A stretch of DNA of 42,057 nucleotides from an uncultured bacterium (GCA_902769585.1 CACXPT010000016.1:1-42057); one strand, 5' to 3'; shown: positions 32,206 to 40,616, counted from the first letter of the stretch. Notes: a model not told the origin generated them from the sequence alone. Made by a program: numbers and translations.

Positions 32206-34377
32206 TCAATAGACAAACAGCATCTCGCGGTACTTCGGCAAAGGCCAGCGCGAGTCGTCCACCAGATACTCCAGCGCGTCGACTGTCCGGCGCAGGTCGA
32301 CCATCGCCGCGAGAATTTCCTTCGCGCCTCCCTTCGCGAGGGCCTTGTCGAGCCGCTCGCACTTCACGTGCAGGTCGTCGAGCCCAGCGCCCAGCTTGAG
32401 CGAAAGCGCCTTCAGGCCGGTCACGCCCACCTTGAGGCCGTCCTTCTTCGCGATGGATATCGCCGTCGCGAGCTTCGAGAACTCGTCGGCCACCACGGGC
32501 CGGATCATGGAGCGCGCGATCTCGAGCGCCACGCCGCCCTCGATCCTCACGCGCCGCTCGTAGTCCTCGAGCGCGATCTCGTAGCGGCTGTCCATCTCGC
32601 TGCGGGTCAGGACGCCGTACTTCTCGAAGAGAGCCTGGTTCGCAGGCACCTTCAGCGGCGCGATGGCGGAAATGGTGTCGGGCAGGTCCGGCAGGCCGCG
32701 CGCGGCCGCCTCCTTCTGCCACGCCGCAGAATAGCCGTCACCCGCGAAGAGCACCCGCTTGTGGGCGCGTATCAGCCGCTGCAGGAGCTTCTGCAGGTTC
32801 GTGTTGAAGTCGCCCGGCATGGCGTCGAGCTTGTCCGAGAGCGCATCGAGCGACTCGGCCACGATCGTGTTCAGCACCATCTGGTTCTGGGCGCAGTTCT
32901 GCGACGAGCCGGGCGCGCGGAACTCGAACTTGTTGCCGGTAAACGCGAACGGCGACGTGCGGTTGCGGTCGGTCGTGTCGCGCGGCAGCGGCGGCAGCGT
33001 GTCGACGCCGATCTTCAGGGAGGTTCGCGCCCCTGCGCGACCGGACGCGCGGGAGCGCGTCCCTCCCGAAGCTGCCGGATCGGTCTCGATTGCCTTCACC
33101 ACGGCGTTCAGCTCGTCGCCGAGAAAAATGGAGAGGATTGCGGGCGGTGCCTCGTTGCCGCCCAGCCGGTGGTCGTTGCCGGCGCCGGCCGTCGACGCCC
33201 TCAGGAGATCGGCGTGCAGGTCGATGGCGCGGATGACCGCGAGCAGCACCGTCAGGAAGATCGCGTTCTCCTTCGGGTTTGTGCCTGGCTCAAGCAGGTT
33301 GCGCCCGCCGTAGGCGATGGACCAGTTGCAGTGCTTGCCGCTGCCGTTGACGCCGAAGAAAGGCTTCTCATGCAGGAGGCACTCGAGTCCGTTGCGCTCC
33401 GCAGTGCGACGCAGCACCTCCATGATGAGCATGTTGTGGTCGACGGCGAGGTTGAGGTCCTCGAAGATCGGCGCAAGCTCGAACTGCGCTGGCGCCACCT
33501 CGTTGTGGCGCGTCTTGGCGGGGATGCCCAGCTTCCACAGCTGCGCCTCCACCTCCGTCATGAACTTCAGGATGCGAGGACGTATCGCGCCGTAGTAGTG
33601 GTCGTCGAGCTGCTGGTGCTTCGCGGGCGCGGCCCCGAACACGGTCCTGCCGGTCTGCAGCAGGTCGGGACGCTGCAGGTAGAACCCGCGGTCGATGAGG
33701 AAGTACTCCTGCTCCGCGCCCAGCGTCACGGACACGCGCCCGTCGGGCTGGCCGAAGTGGGCCATTAGCCTCTTCAGCGCCTTAGTGAGCGCCTGCACGG
33801 AGCGAAGGAGCGGCGTCTTGGAGTCGAGCGCCTGGCCCGTGTGCGCGCAGAAAGCCGTCGGGATGCAGAGCGTCGCCCCGTTCGCGTGGCGCTTGATGAA
33901 CGCCGGGCTGGTGGGATCCCACGCAGTGTAGCCGCGCGCCTCGAACGTTGATCGCAGTCCGCCCGACGGAAACGACGACGCGTCGGCCTCGCCGCCGATC
34001 AGGTTCTTGCCGCTGAACGCCTGGATGGCGCGTGCCGTGCCGGCCGGCTCGATGAAGGAGTTGTGCTTCTCTGCCGTGCCGCCGGTGAGAGGCTGGAACC
34101 AGTGCGTGAAGTGCGTGGCGCCCTTGGAGAGGGCCCACTCCTTCATCGCGTGCGCCACGTCGGCGGCGATGGACGGGTCAAGGGGCTTGCCGTCGTTCAC
34201 CGTAGCCAAGAGCTTCGTGGCGGCGGACTTCGGCAGGAAGGCGCGGATCTCCTTCTCGCCGAACACATCGTCGCCGTACGTCTGCAGCGAGGTGTCGGCC
34301 GGGAGCGTCGCCAGCGGCACGTCCGGACGGCGTTCGGCGATCGCGTTTATGGCGTGGATGCGGTTGTTCGTGCTCAT
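32206..34377 (-). CDS. glnN: Glutamine synthetase type III
   Basis: ATP-dependent glutamine synthesis from glutamate and ammonium, cytosolic, in the GSIII family (~700-730 residues, here 723). Visible blocks: HWFQPLTGGTAEKHNSFIEP, KTPLLRSVQALTKALKRL, TLGAEQEYFLID, TRHNEVAPAQFELAPIFEDL, FGVNGSGKHCNWSI, and AGNDHRLGGNEAPPAI. Residues ~437-453 (GGTRSRASGRAGARTS) come from a 50-bp palindromic repeat and interrupt the chain before the conserved NRTSPFAFTGNKFEFRAPGS block. The start has no Shine-Dalgarno; a TGATATACT box ends 8 nt upstream. It leads the operon glnN-esterase-GH20-like-NCS2 permease. Confidence 0.95.
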   Translation of the reverse strand: MSTNNRIHAINAIAERRPDVPLATLPADTSLQTYGDDVFGEKEIRAFLPKSAATKLLATVNDGKPLDPSIAADVAHAMKEWALSKGATHFTHWFQPLTGGTAEKHNSFIEPAGTARAIQAFSGKNLIGGEADASSFPSGGLRSTFEARGYTAWDPTSPAFIKRHANGATLCIPTAFCAHTGQALDSKTPLLRSVQALTKALKRLMAHFGQPDGRVSVTLGAEQEYFLIDRGFYLQRPDLLQTGRTVFGAAPAKHQQLDDHYYGAIRPRILKFMTEVEAQLWKLGIPAKTRHNEVAPAQFELAPIFEDLNLAVDHNMLIMEVLRRTAERNGLECLLHEKPFFGVNGSGKHCNWSIAYGGRNLLEPGTNPKENAIFLTVLLAVIRAIDLHADLLRASTAGAGNDHRLGGNEAPPAILSIFLGDELNAVVKAIETDPAASGGTRSRASGRAGARTSLKIGVDTLPPLPRDTTDRNRTSPFAFTGNKFEFRAPGSSQNCAQNQMVLNTIVAESLDALSDKLDAMPGDFNTNLQKLLQRLIRAHKRVLFAGDGYSAAWQKEAAARGLPDLPDTISAIAPLKVPANQALFEKYGVLTRSEMDSRYEIALEDYERRVRIEGGVALEIARSMIRPVVADEFSKLATAISIAKKDGLKVGVTGLKALSLKLGAGLDDLHVKCERLDKALAKGGAKEILAAMVDLRRTVDALEYLVDDSRWPLPKYREMLFVY
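33020..33069. repeat. Compound palindrome: two REP-like units head to head in glnN
   Basis: Two inverted units overlap at CCGG: 33020-33045 (GGTTCGCG...CGCGACC, one mismatch) and 33044-33069 (GGACGCG...CGCGTCC on the minus strand). The outer ends GGGAGG/CCTCCC also pair. It is translated in frame in glnN. Confidence 0.85.
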
Positions 34378-34385
34378 GGCCGTCT

Positions 34386-34394
34386 AGTATATCA
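34386..34394 (-). promoter_or_regulatory. Extended -10 box of glnN
   Basis: Minus strand reads TGA-TATACT, 8 nt before the ATG at 34377, leaving room for only 1-2 nt of leader. No -35 at the usual distance. Confidence 0.6.
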
Positions 34395-34438
34395 CATTTT
34401 GTAACATGCCGCCGACGTTGCCTGAACGCGGGAGCTTA

Positions 34439-34447
34439 TGGTATCAT
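34439..34447 (+). promoter_or_regulatory. Extended -10 box of galU
   Basis: Plus strand reads TGG-TATCAT, 7 nt before the ATG at 34455, with a weak -35 TTGCCT at 34418-34423. The first in-frame ATG (34446) lies within the box and so is unlikely to be used. Confidence 0.55.
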
Positions 34448-34454
34448 GTGCGGC

Positions 34455-35198
34455 ATGAAAGCCCTCATTCCAGCGGCAGGACACGGTACGCGCTTCCTGC
34501 CAGTCACGCGGGTGGTGCCCAAGGAGATGCTGCCGGTCGGCGCCAAGCCCGCAATCCAGCTTATCGTCGAGGAAGCCCTCGCCGCCGGCGCGGACGAGGT
34601 CGTAATCGTCATCTCGCCCGAGAAGGAGATCGTCCGCAAGTACTTCGACGGCGACGCCGAGCTCGCCTCACGCATACGCTGGGCCTGGCAGACCGAGCAG
34701 CGCGGCCTTGGCCACGCAGTCCTGCAAGGCGCCCCGCTCCTCGCGCAGGAACGCGAACCGGTACTCGTGCTACTCGGCGACGCGCTGGTCTCCGGCGAAG
34801 CCCCTTCCGCCGCCATGGCGGCAATCTCCCGCGCCCACGGCGGCGCGTCGGTGGTCGGCCTCGAGGAGGTGCCGCTGGAGAAGGTGTCCCGCTACGGCAT
34901 CGTCAAGGGCACACAAGTGGACGAGCGCGTGTGGAAGCTCGATGATCTCGTGGAGAAGCCAGCCCCGGAAGCGGCCCCATCTCGGCTCGCCATCGCCGGA
35001 CGCTACCTGCTCGACCCCGCCATATTCGACCTCCTCGCCACGCAGACGCCCGGCCACGGCGGCGAGATACAGCTCACCGACTCCATCCGCCGCCTGCTGG
35101 CCGAGAAGTCCGTCTACGGCTACCGCTATCCCGGCCACCGCCACGACATCGGCAACCCCGCCGGCTACCTCGAGACTCTCAACGCCTTCTCGGCATAG
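34455..35198 (+). CDS. galU: UTP--glucose-1-phosphate uridylyltransferase
   Basis: Forms UDP-glucose from UTP and glucose-1-phosphate for glycan and envelope synthesis. The 247-residue nucleotidyltransferase has the N-terminal AAGHGTRFLPVTRVVPKEML signature, LPVGAKPAIQLIVEEAL, WQTEQRGLGHAVL, and GGEIQLTDSIRRLL. It is somewhat shorter than E. coli GalU (302 residues) but within the range of compact bacterial forms; a related sugar-nucleotide specificity is possible. The start is taken at 34455 (MKALIPAAGHGTRFLP) rather than 34446. It is divergent from glnN and ends 8 nt before the stop of the convergent lyase gene. Confidence 0.9.
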   Translation: MKALIPAAGHGTRFLPVTRVVPKEMLPVGAKPAIQLIVEEALAAGADEVVIVISPEKEIVRKYFDGDAELASRIRWAWQTEQRGLGHAVLQGAPLLAQEREPVLVLLGDALVSGEAPSAAMAAISRAHGGASVVGLEEVPLEKVSRYGIVKGTQVDERVWKLDDLVEKPAPEAAPSRLAIAGRYLLDPAIFDLLATQTPGHGGEIQLTDSIRRLLAEKSVYGYRYPGHRHDIGNPAGYLETLNAFSA

Positions 35199-35206
35199 GC
35201 GCGAAT

Positions 35207-38200
35207 TCAGCGGATCAGGATAAGGTGCATTGTCGATGCGACGAAGCGCACCGCCACCTCCACCGTCCGCGACGCCGGCGCAACCACAGTGAACGTAAGC
35301 TGCGTGCAGCCTGAATTGGCGCTGTCCCAGCTGTTCGGCCCCGCGGCCGGCTGCGCCTGCCACACGCCAATCTGCTCGCCGCACTGCTCAAGGCGCAGCT
35401 CCTTGCCGTCCTGGCGAAGCGTCACGCGCGGGCCGTCGATCTCCGGCGTCGCCTTCGTGATCATCGCCCAGCGAACAACCCCGCCCTGACGCACGCCGCT
35501 GATCACGTCGCGCAGCAGGTAGCTGCGCCCGTCCGCCGCCATCGTGCCGGTTCGCACGACCGATGTCGCGTTCGTGTAGAGCGAAGACAGATCCAGCACG
35601 GCGCGCGAGCCCCACAAACCCGACGTCACCTGCGTCACCGCGCCCGAGCCCTTCACCCACTGCTGGCAGCCGTCGATCATCGGCACGTTGTGGCTCCAGG
35701 TGTTAAGACGGTAAATCCACCAGCGCTTCGAATCCTGCGTCATCGTCCACAGCGCGTTACCGATGGCCGGGTTGGCCTCGATCGGCGAATAGCTCTCGGA
35801 TCCGAGATCGATGGCCCAGCGGATCTTGTGCGCGTCGAGGATGAACGAGCCGCCGTCCATGTGCCCGTGGTTGCCAGACGGCGACCCGCCCTTCAGCCCC
35901 ACGAACATCGCCGTCTCGTCGTTCCAGCTCGAACGCTGGATCACTATGGGCATATTGCCCTGCGAGTTCCAGACGAGCGGGGCGGCAGGCACCGTCCCTG
36001 CCGGCGGTTCCCGCGCCCAGAAGAGCGCGAGCGGGAAGAGGCGGTTGGTTCCGGACCCGTTCCGCGTCAACGCCGTGTAGGAGCGATAAAGGTCGAGCTC
36101 GCGGTAGGCGAGCAGGTCCGGGCGCCCGAACCGCGCCGCGTACCACCAGCGGGCGAAGGTGGCGGAACGTCCCGACGAGCCGTCCGCGTAGTTGAACGTG
36201 GCGTCGCTCGGCCCTGTCACGAGATCCATGTACGCGCCCGACTCCTGGAAACCCGGCAGGTCCACCAGCCCGTAGGACTGGCCGAACGCCTGTTCGAGCA
36301 ACGCGATGGCGACCACGTTGAACTCCATCCCGTAGGTCCAGTAGCCTGGCCCCTCCGGGTAGTTGCCGTTCGGCGCGAGTTCGGCCATCGGCGTAGGCAG
36401 GCGCTCGATGCACCGCTGCACGAACGCGGCCGTCCCCACGGGGTCGTCCTCGGCCAGCGCAAGCGCCGCGGCGAGGATGCCCGCATGGCACACCTGGCCC
36501 CAGTTGTTGACAACCGTGATCCAGCTCTGGTTCTCGCGCGACGCGTCGAGGCCGTACTTCCGGAGCGCGGCGGCAATCTCCGCGCGCGTTGGGTCGTCCA
36601 TGTACTCCCACAGCCAGTCGTACCCGATGGCGACGGCGAGCGACATTTCCGCCACGTCGAGGAAGTGCGAGGGATGCCACGTCTCGAACGCGCACACGGC
36701 GCGCATCTCCTCCACCGCGCGCGAAAGATGCGCAGCGTTGCCGTAGAGGCGGTACGCCATCGCGAGCGTGCAGATGCGGAAGAGCGCGGTGCGGCTCACG
36801 TCGAGGAGACGCTTCCCGCTCACGTCGAGCTTGTACTCCACCGGCGCGGCCGCGAGCAGGCGATTCGCCGCGGCCGCCACGTGTTCGGCGCCCTGGCGCA
36901 GGAGCGCATTCGTGGAGAGTCCGTCGCGCAGCGCCTGGAAGCCGGCCGCGTCCGAGAAGAGACGCGGATGCGGACCCAGCGCGCGCACGTCCGCCACGAG
37001 ATCCGCGCGCGGGACGAGCGGCAGTTTGTTCGCCTCCGTGACGGTGTTCGTGGCCTTGAAAGTCAACGTCTCGGTGCCGTCGCCTCCGCTCGCAACCGCG
37101 AACACGCCCTTCACGCCGCCGTACGTCTCGCACGAGAGACGGCTGTTCGCCTTCAACGCCGAAAGCGTCGTGCCCGGCGCGCGCACGAGCGCGTAGCTCT
37201 CCCCGGACGCCAACGCGGCCTGCGCGAGCTTCACGCCGAGGGTCGCGCCGTTCGTGGCCACGAGCGACTCCGTGAACGTCACGCGCGGCACGGCGGGCTC
37301 CGCGCCCATGATATCGACCAGCAGCTTGCCGCCGCGGCAGTCGAGCGTGCGCAGCGCGATCGCGCGCGCGCCAAAACCGAGCACCCCGTCCGCAAGCCGC
37401 ATCCCGCCGCCGTGGCCGCCGAGCGCGCCTGTGAGCACGAGCGTGCCGGCGCCGTCCTTGACGATCGGCGCCGTGCCGTAGAACGGACATGCCAGCGTCG
37501 CGGTGCGCGAGGCGCCCACGGAGAAGCAGAGCCCGAGCGTCCGGTCCACACCCACCGCGTCGGCGTTGGGCGTGAACGGATTCACCGTGACGCCCCAGTT
37601 CGTCGAGGCGAGCGTCAGGTCGTTCGTGACACACCACGTGGCGCCAGAGAACGTCATGCTGTCGGCGCGGAGCGTTGCGGGCGGCGTGCCGAGGTTCTCC
37701 TGTCGGGTCACGTTGAACTGGCCGTTGCCGGTAATCTGGTGGCGCCCGAGGAAGCCGCGGTTGTCGCCCTCGTACGACACGCTCTTGTATTTGCTCACCA
37801 CGCTGTTCGTGAGGGTCATTTCCGACTTGAGCGTCGTGTCGGCCCCGCCGGAAATTTCGGATTCCACCACGTAGCCGCGCGAGTTGGGCTCGCCCACACC
37901 CACGCGGAGCGTCCGCCCGGAGGCGATCGAGATACGCCCGCGCAGCCGCGCGATCGACTTGTCGAGTCCGTTGTTCAGGACGCCCGTGCCGGCGACGACG
38001 AGGTTCGAGACCGTCATCGACTGCCCGGTCTTCATCTTCCACATCAGATTACCGCTTCCCGTGAGCGTGAGCGTGTCGCCGCCGAACACCACGTGATTCA
38101 CGGACGAATTCTCCGGCGAGCGCATCATGCGGCTCAGCACGTAGTCGTTGCCGGCGCAGGGCGGCGATTCGGCCGGCGTCGTGCCGTCGGACTGCAGGAC

Positions 38201-39691
38201 CCAGTGCCCCACGGTGTTGAAGGAGGTCGTCCCCTGCGCGTCACTCGCGCCGAGCGTGTAGATGCGCCCTTCCACGACGCGCAGGCGAAGCGCGTTGCCC
38301 GACACCTCCAGAGAATTCCGCCGCGGCGCGTCGCCCAGCGTGAAGGTCGGCGCGACGTTGTTCGTCCATGTCATCAGCGTGTACGTGCCGGGCGCGGCCG
38401 AGGCGAGCACGTCCACCGCCACGGCACCGCCGCACGCGAGCGCGCCCACGGCGAGCGGCGTCCGCCCCGGCGTGAACGCGAGCCGGGCGCCGGAGGCGAG
38501 CGTCAGGCGCGACACGCTGCCCGCGCCGCCGAACGTGGCGCCGTTCGTGACGACGCAAGGGGCCGAAACGGAGCCGTCCACGTCGAGCCGCCCCGTGAGC
38601 ACACTCACGCCGCCCGTCAGCGCGTTTGCCCCAGCAAGCGTCCACGTGCCTGTCCCCTCCTTGATAAGCAGCATCCGCGCGGGCAGGGCCGACTCGATGC
38701 GCCCGTCGCCCGCGCCGTCGAGGTAGAGCGTGGGCATGGCCTTGGGGTACTCCGTGCGGCAGTTCACCGTGAACGCGCCGTCATACGTCACGCACGTCCC
38801 CGCCGTCTCGTTGCGGAGGCGTCCGCCGTGGTGCTCGGCCGTCAGGCTGCTGTTGGTGTAGCCGCACACGACGACGTCGCGGTTGCAGCGTGCGTCCGCC
38901 GTGCCGCAGTAGCTGATGCAGCCGGTGTTCTTGTACTCGCGCTGCCCGAGCGTGATCTGGTTGCCGGCGCCGAGCGCGGAGGGGGCGCCCTTCCCCGCGA
39001 GCGACACGACCCGGAACGTGCCGTCGTTCACAGTCACGTCGCACGTGAAGGAATTGGTCGGGCACAGGAACTCCGTCACGCCCTTGTCCGTGCGGACGCA
39101 TGACGAGATGTCGCCTGCCGCGAGATGGCGCGTGAAACGGCACGTGCCGCCGCCGCGCACGGCACACCGTCCCGTCCACGGACCATTGACGACGAGCGTG
39201 TCCGTGGCGTCGTTGACGTAGAACTGGGCGTTGCCGTTCTGGCGGATCGGCCGGTCCGTCTCGAACATGCCCGAACCGTAGAGACGCAAGGAGCCGCTGT
39301 TCAGCGTAAGGGCGGCGAAGGACCGGCAATAGAGCACGCCGCCCGACACCGTCGTGGAGCCTTCATACGTGTTGGCGCGGTTGGCGAGGTAGAGCGTTCC
39401 CGAACCGCTCTTCGTGATGCCGCCAGAACCCGAGACGACTCCCGCGATGATCACGGTGCCGGATGAGACATCGAAAAAGATATCGCCTGCGAACGCTATG
39501 TTTGAGTTGATGGCGAGCGTGTCGGCGGGAGCGAACGACGCTTTGTCGCCCACAGTCGGCACCGTGCCGCCCCAGTTGGCGGGATCAGTCCACGTGGCAC
39601 CGTCGCCGCCGCCAGTCCACGTGCGCGTAGCCGCCGACAGCGCCATCGCGAGGGCTGCCGACAGGGCGAAGATTGTGATCCCTGCTTTCAT
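35207..39691 (-). CDS. Giant PATR-repeat protein with heparinase II/III-like lyase domain
   Basis: A 1494-residue exported protein. Signal peptide 1-20 (MKAGITIFALSAALAMALSA). Residues ~20-900 form beta-helix-like autotransporter-associated strand repeats (TWTGGGDGATWTDPANWGG, SGGITKSGSGTLYLANRANT, LIKEGTGTWTLAGANALTGG, IVKDGAGTLVLTGALGGHGG). From ~905 on lies an (alpha/alpha) toroid lyase region beginning ALGPHPRLFSD, with NYPEGPGYWTYGM (~1109) and NHGHMDGGSFILDAHKIRWA (~1277), typical of heparinase II/III or alginate-lyase families. The C terminus is LILIR. It should cleave a uronate-containing glycan at the surface. The -10 box overlaps the dapA-family stop codon. No frame break over 4.5 kb. 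Confidence 0.88.
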   Translation of the reverse strand: MKAGITIFALSAALAMALSAATRTWTGGGDGATWTDPANWGGTVPTVGDKASFAPADTLAINSNIAFAGDIFFDVSSGTVIIAGVVSGSGGITKSGSGTLYLANRANTYEGSTTVSGGVLYCRSFAALTLNSGSLRLYGSGMFETDRPIRQNGNAQFYVNDATDTLVVNGPWTGRCAVRGGGTCRFTRHLAAGDISSCVRTDKGVTEFLCPTNSFTCDVTVNDGTFRVVSLAGKGAPSALGAGNQITLGQREYKNTGCISYCGTADARCNRDVVVCGYTNSSLTAEHHGGRLRNETAGTCVTYDGAFTVNCRTEYPKAMPTLYLDGAGDGRIESALPARMLLIKEGTGTWTLAGANALTGGVSVLTGRLDVDGSVSAPCVVTNGATFGGAGSVSRLTLASGARLAFTPGRTPLAVGALACGGAVAVDVLASAAPGTYTLMTWTNNVAPTFTLGDAPRRNSLEVSGNALRLRVVEGRIYTLGASDAQGTTSFNTVGHWVLQSDGTTPAESPPCAGNDYVLSRMMRSPENSSVNHVVFGGDTLTLTGSGNLMWKMKTGQSMTVSNLVVAGTGVLNNGLDKSIARLRGRISIASGRTLRVGVGEPNSRGYVVESEISGGADTTLKSEMTLTNSVVSKYKSVSYEGDNRGFLGRHQITGNGQFNVTRQENLGTPPATLRADSMTFSGATWCVTNDLTLASTNWGVTVNPFTPNADAVGVDRTLGLCFSVGASRTATLACPFYGTAPIVKDGAGTLVLTGALGGHGGGMRLADGVLGFGARAIALRTLDCRGGKLLVDIMGAEPAVPRVTFTESLVATNGATLGVKLAQAALASGESYALVRAPGTTLSALKANSRLSCETYGGVKGVFAVASGGDGTETLTFKATNTVTEANKLPLVPRADLVADVRALGPHPRLFSDAAGFQALRDGLSTNALLRQGAEHVAAAANRLLAAAPVEYKLDVSGKRLLDVSRTALFRICTLAMAYRLYGNAAHLSRAVEEMRAVCAFETWHPSHFLDVAEMSLAVAIGYDWLWEYMDDPTRAEIAAALRKYGLDASRENQSWITVVNNWGQVCHAGILAAALALAEDDPVGTAAFVQRCIERLPTPMAELAPNGNYPEGPGYWTYGMEFNVVAIALLEQAFGQSYGLVDLPGFQESGAYMDLVTGPSDATFNYADGSSGRSATFARWWYAARFGRPDLLAYRELDLYRSYTALTRNGSGTNRLFPLALFWAREPPAGTVPAAPLVWNSQGNMPIVIQRSSWNDETAMFVGLKGGSPSGNHGHMDGGSFILDAHKIRWAIDLGSESYSPIEANPAIGNALWTMTQDSKRWWIYRLNTWSHNVPMIDGCQQWVKGSGAVTQVTSGLWGSRAVLDLSSLYTNATSVVRTGTMAADGRSYLLRDVISGVRQGGVVRWAMITKATPEIDGPRVTLRQDGKELRLEQCGEQIGVWQAQPAAGPNSWDSANSGCTQLTFTVVAPASRTVEVAVRFVASTMHLILIR

Positions 39692-39700
39692 GCAAGGGGA

Positions 39701-39709
39701 ATTATAGCA
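39701..39709 (-). promoter_or_regulatory. Extended -10 promoter overlapping the upstream stop codon
   Basis: Minus strand reads TGC-TATAAT, consensus, 9 nt before the ATG at 39691. The TAA stop codon of the aldolase gene (39702-39704) lies inside the hexamer. Confidence 0.65.
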
Positions 39710-40616
39710 TAATTCCCTCGCGTCTCAGCTTCTTGAGCGCAGCCTTCACATGCTCGCGTTCGCGTCCGGCGAACGGCGTGAACGGCGCGGAGAGGACGTT
39801 CTGGATGAGGCCCATCTCGGCCAGCGCGCACTTGACGCCCTTGAGAAACCCGATCTGTCCCTGTCCGAGACCATACAGCAGGTAGGACGACATCGTGGTG
39901 AACCGCTGGAGGCGACGCACCTTCTCCACATCGCCTGCCTTTGCAGCCAGGTACATCGCCTTGAACTGGGCAGGCCACAGGTTCGCGCCCGTACAGACCC
40001 CGCCGTCCGCGCCAAGCAGCACCGCCTCGCCCATCGCCTCGTCTGGGCCCATGAAGAGCGAGAACTTGTCCGCAAACGGTTCGAGTGCGATGCGGAACTT
40101 GTTGAAGAGCGCAATGATGGAGCTGGAGTCCTTCATCGCGATGATGTTAGGATGCGCGGCAAGCTTCGCGATCGTCGCCGGTTCGATGATCGTGTCCGTG
40201 TGCGCAGGCATGTCATAGATCACGAGCGGCAGCGGCAGGCGGTCGGCCATCTCCGTGAACCACGTCACGCACTCCGCCTGCGTGAGCTTGAAGTAGTACG
40301 GCGGCGCGGCCACCACAGCCGACGCGCCGTGCGACTTGCACTTGGCGGCAAACGCCACGGCGTCGTCCATGTCCGTCTCAGTGATGCCCACGAGGACGGG
40401 AACGCGCCTCTTCACGAGACGGCAGACCGTTTTCACCAGCTCCTCGCGAATGGCATATGAGAGATGCGGGCCTTCGCCCGTCGTGCCGAGGAGGAAGATG
40501 CCGTCCACGCCGCCCTTCAGCAGGTGGTTCACCATGTTCATCGTCCCATTCTTGTCCAACCGCCGCTTCTCGTCGAGCGGCGTCACCATCGGTGGAATCA
40601 ATCCTGTTAGTTTCAT
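39702..40616 (-). CDS. DapA/NanA-family aldolase or synthase
   Basis: A 304-residue (beta/alpha)8 class I aldolase that forms a Schiff base with a keto-acid. Key residues: GTTGE at 44-48, Tyr 134 in IYDMPAHT (families usually have YNxP; Asn is Asp here), and Schiff-base Lys 162 in IIAMKDSS. Its length matches the family. The start at 40616 is chosen because MKLTGLIPPMVTPL is the family N terminus and AAGGAA precedes it; a 16-codon upstream extension reads through a 9-nt tandem repeat. Between two carbohydrate genes it more likely acts on a sugar-derived keto-acid (sialic acid, keto-deoxy-uronate) than in lysine synthesis; this is inference. Confidence 0.87.
   Translation of the reverse strand: MKLTGLIPPMVTPLDEKRRLDKNGTMNMVNHLLKGGVDGIFLLGTTGEGPHLSYAIREELVKTVCRLVKRRVPVLVGITETDMDDAVAFAAKCKSHGASAVVAAPPYYFKLTQAECVTWFTEMADRLPLPLVIYDMPAHTDTIIEPATIAKLAAHPNIIAMKDSSSIIALFNKFRIALEPFADKFSLFMGPDEAMGEAVLLGADGGVCTGANLWPAQFKAMYLAAKAGDVEKVRRLQRFTTMSSYLLYGLGQGQIGFLKGVKCALAEMGLIQNVLSAPFTPFAGREREHVKAALKKLRREGIML

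Noticed and set aside
35690..39103. Very long plus-strand open frame (1137 codons) opposite the PATR lyase
   Set aside because: It is rich in Arg, His, Ala and Val with no recognisable domain, and mirrors a clear secreted protein on the minus strand. Long antisense frames are expected at this GC content.
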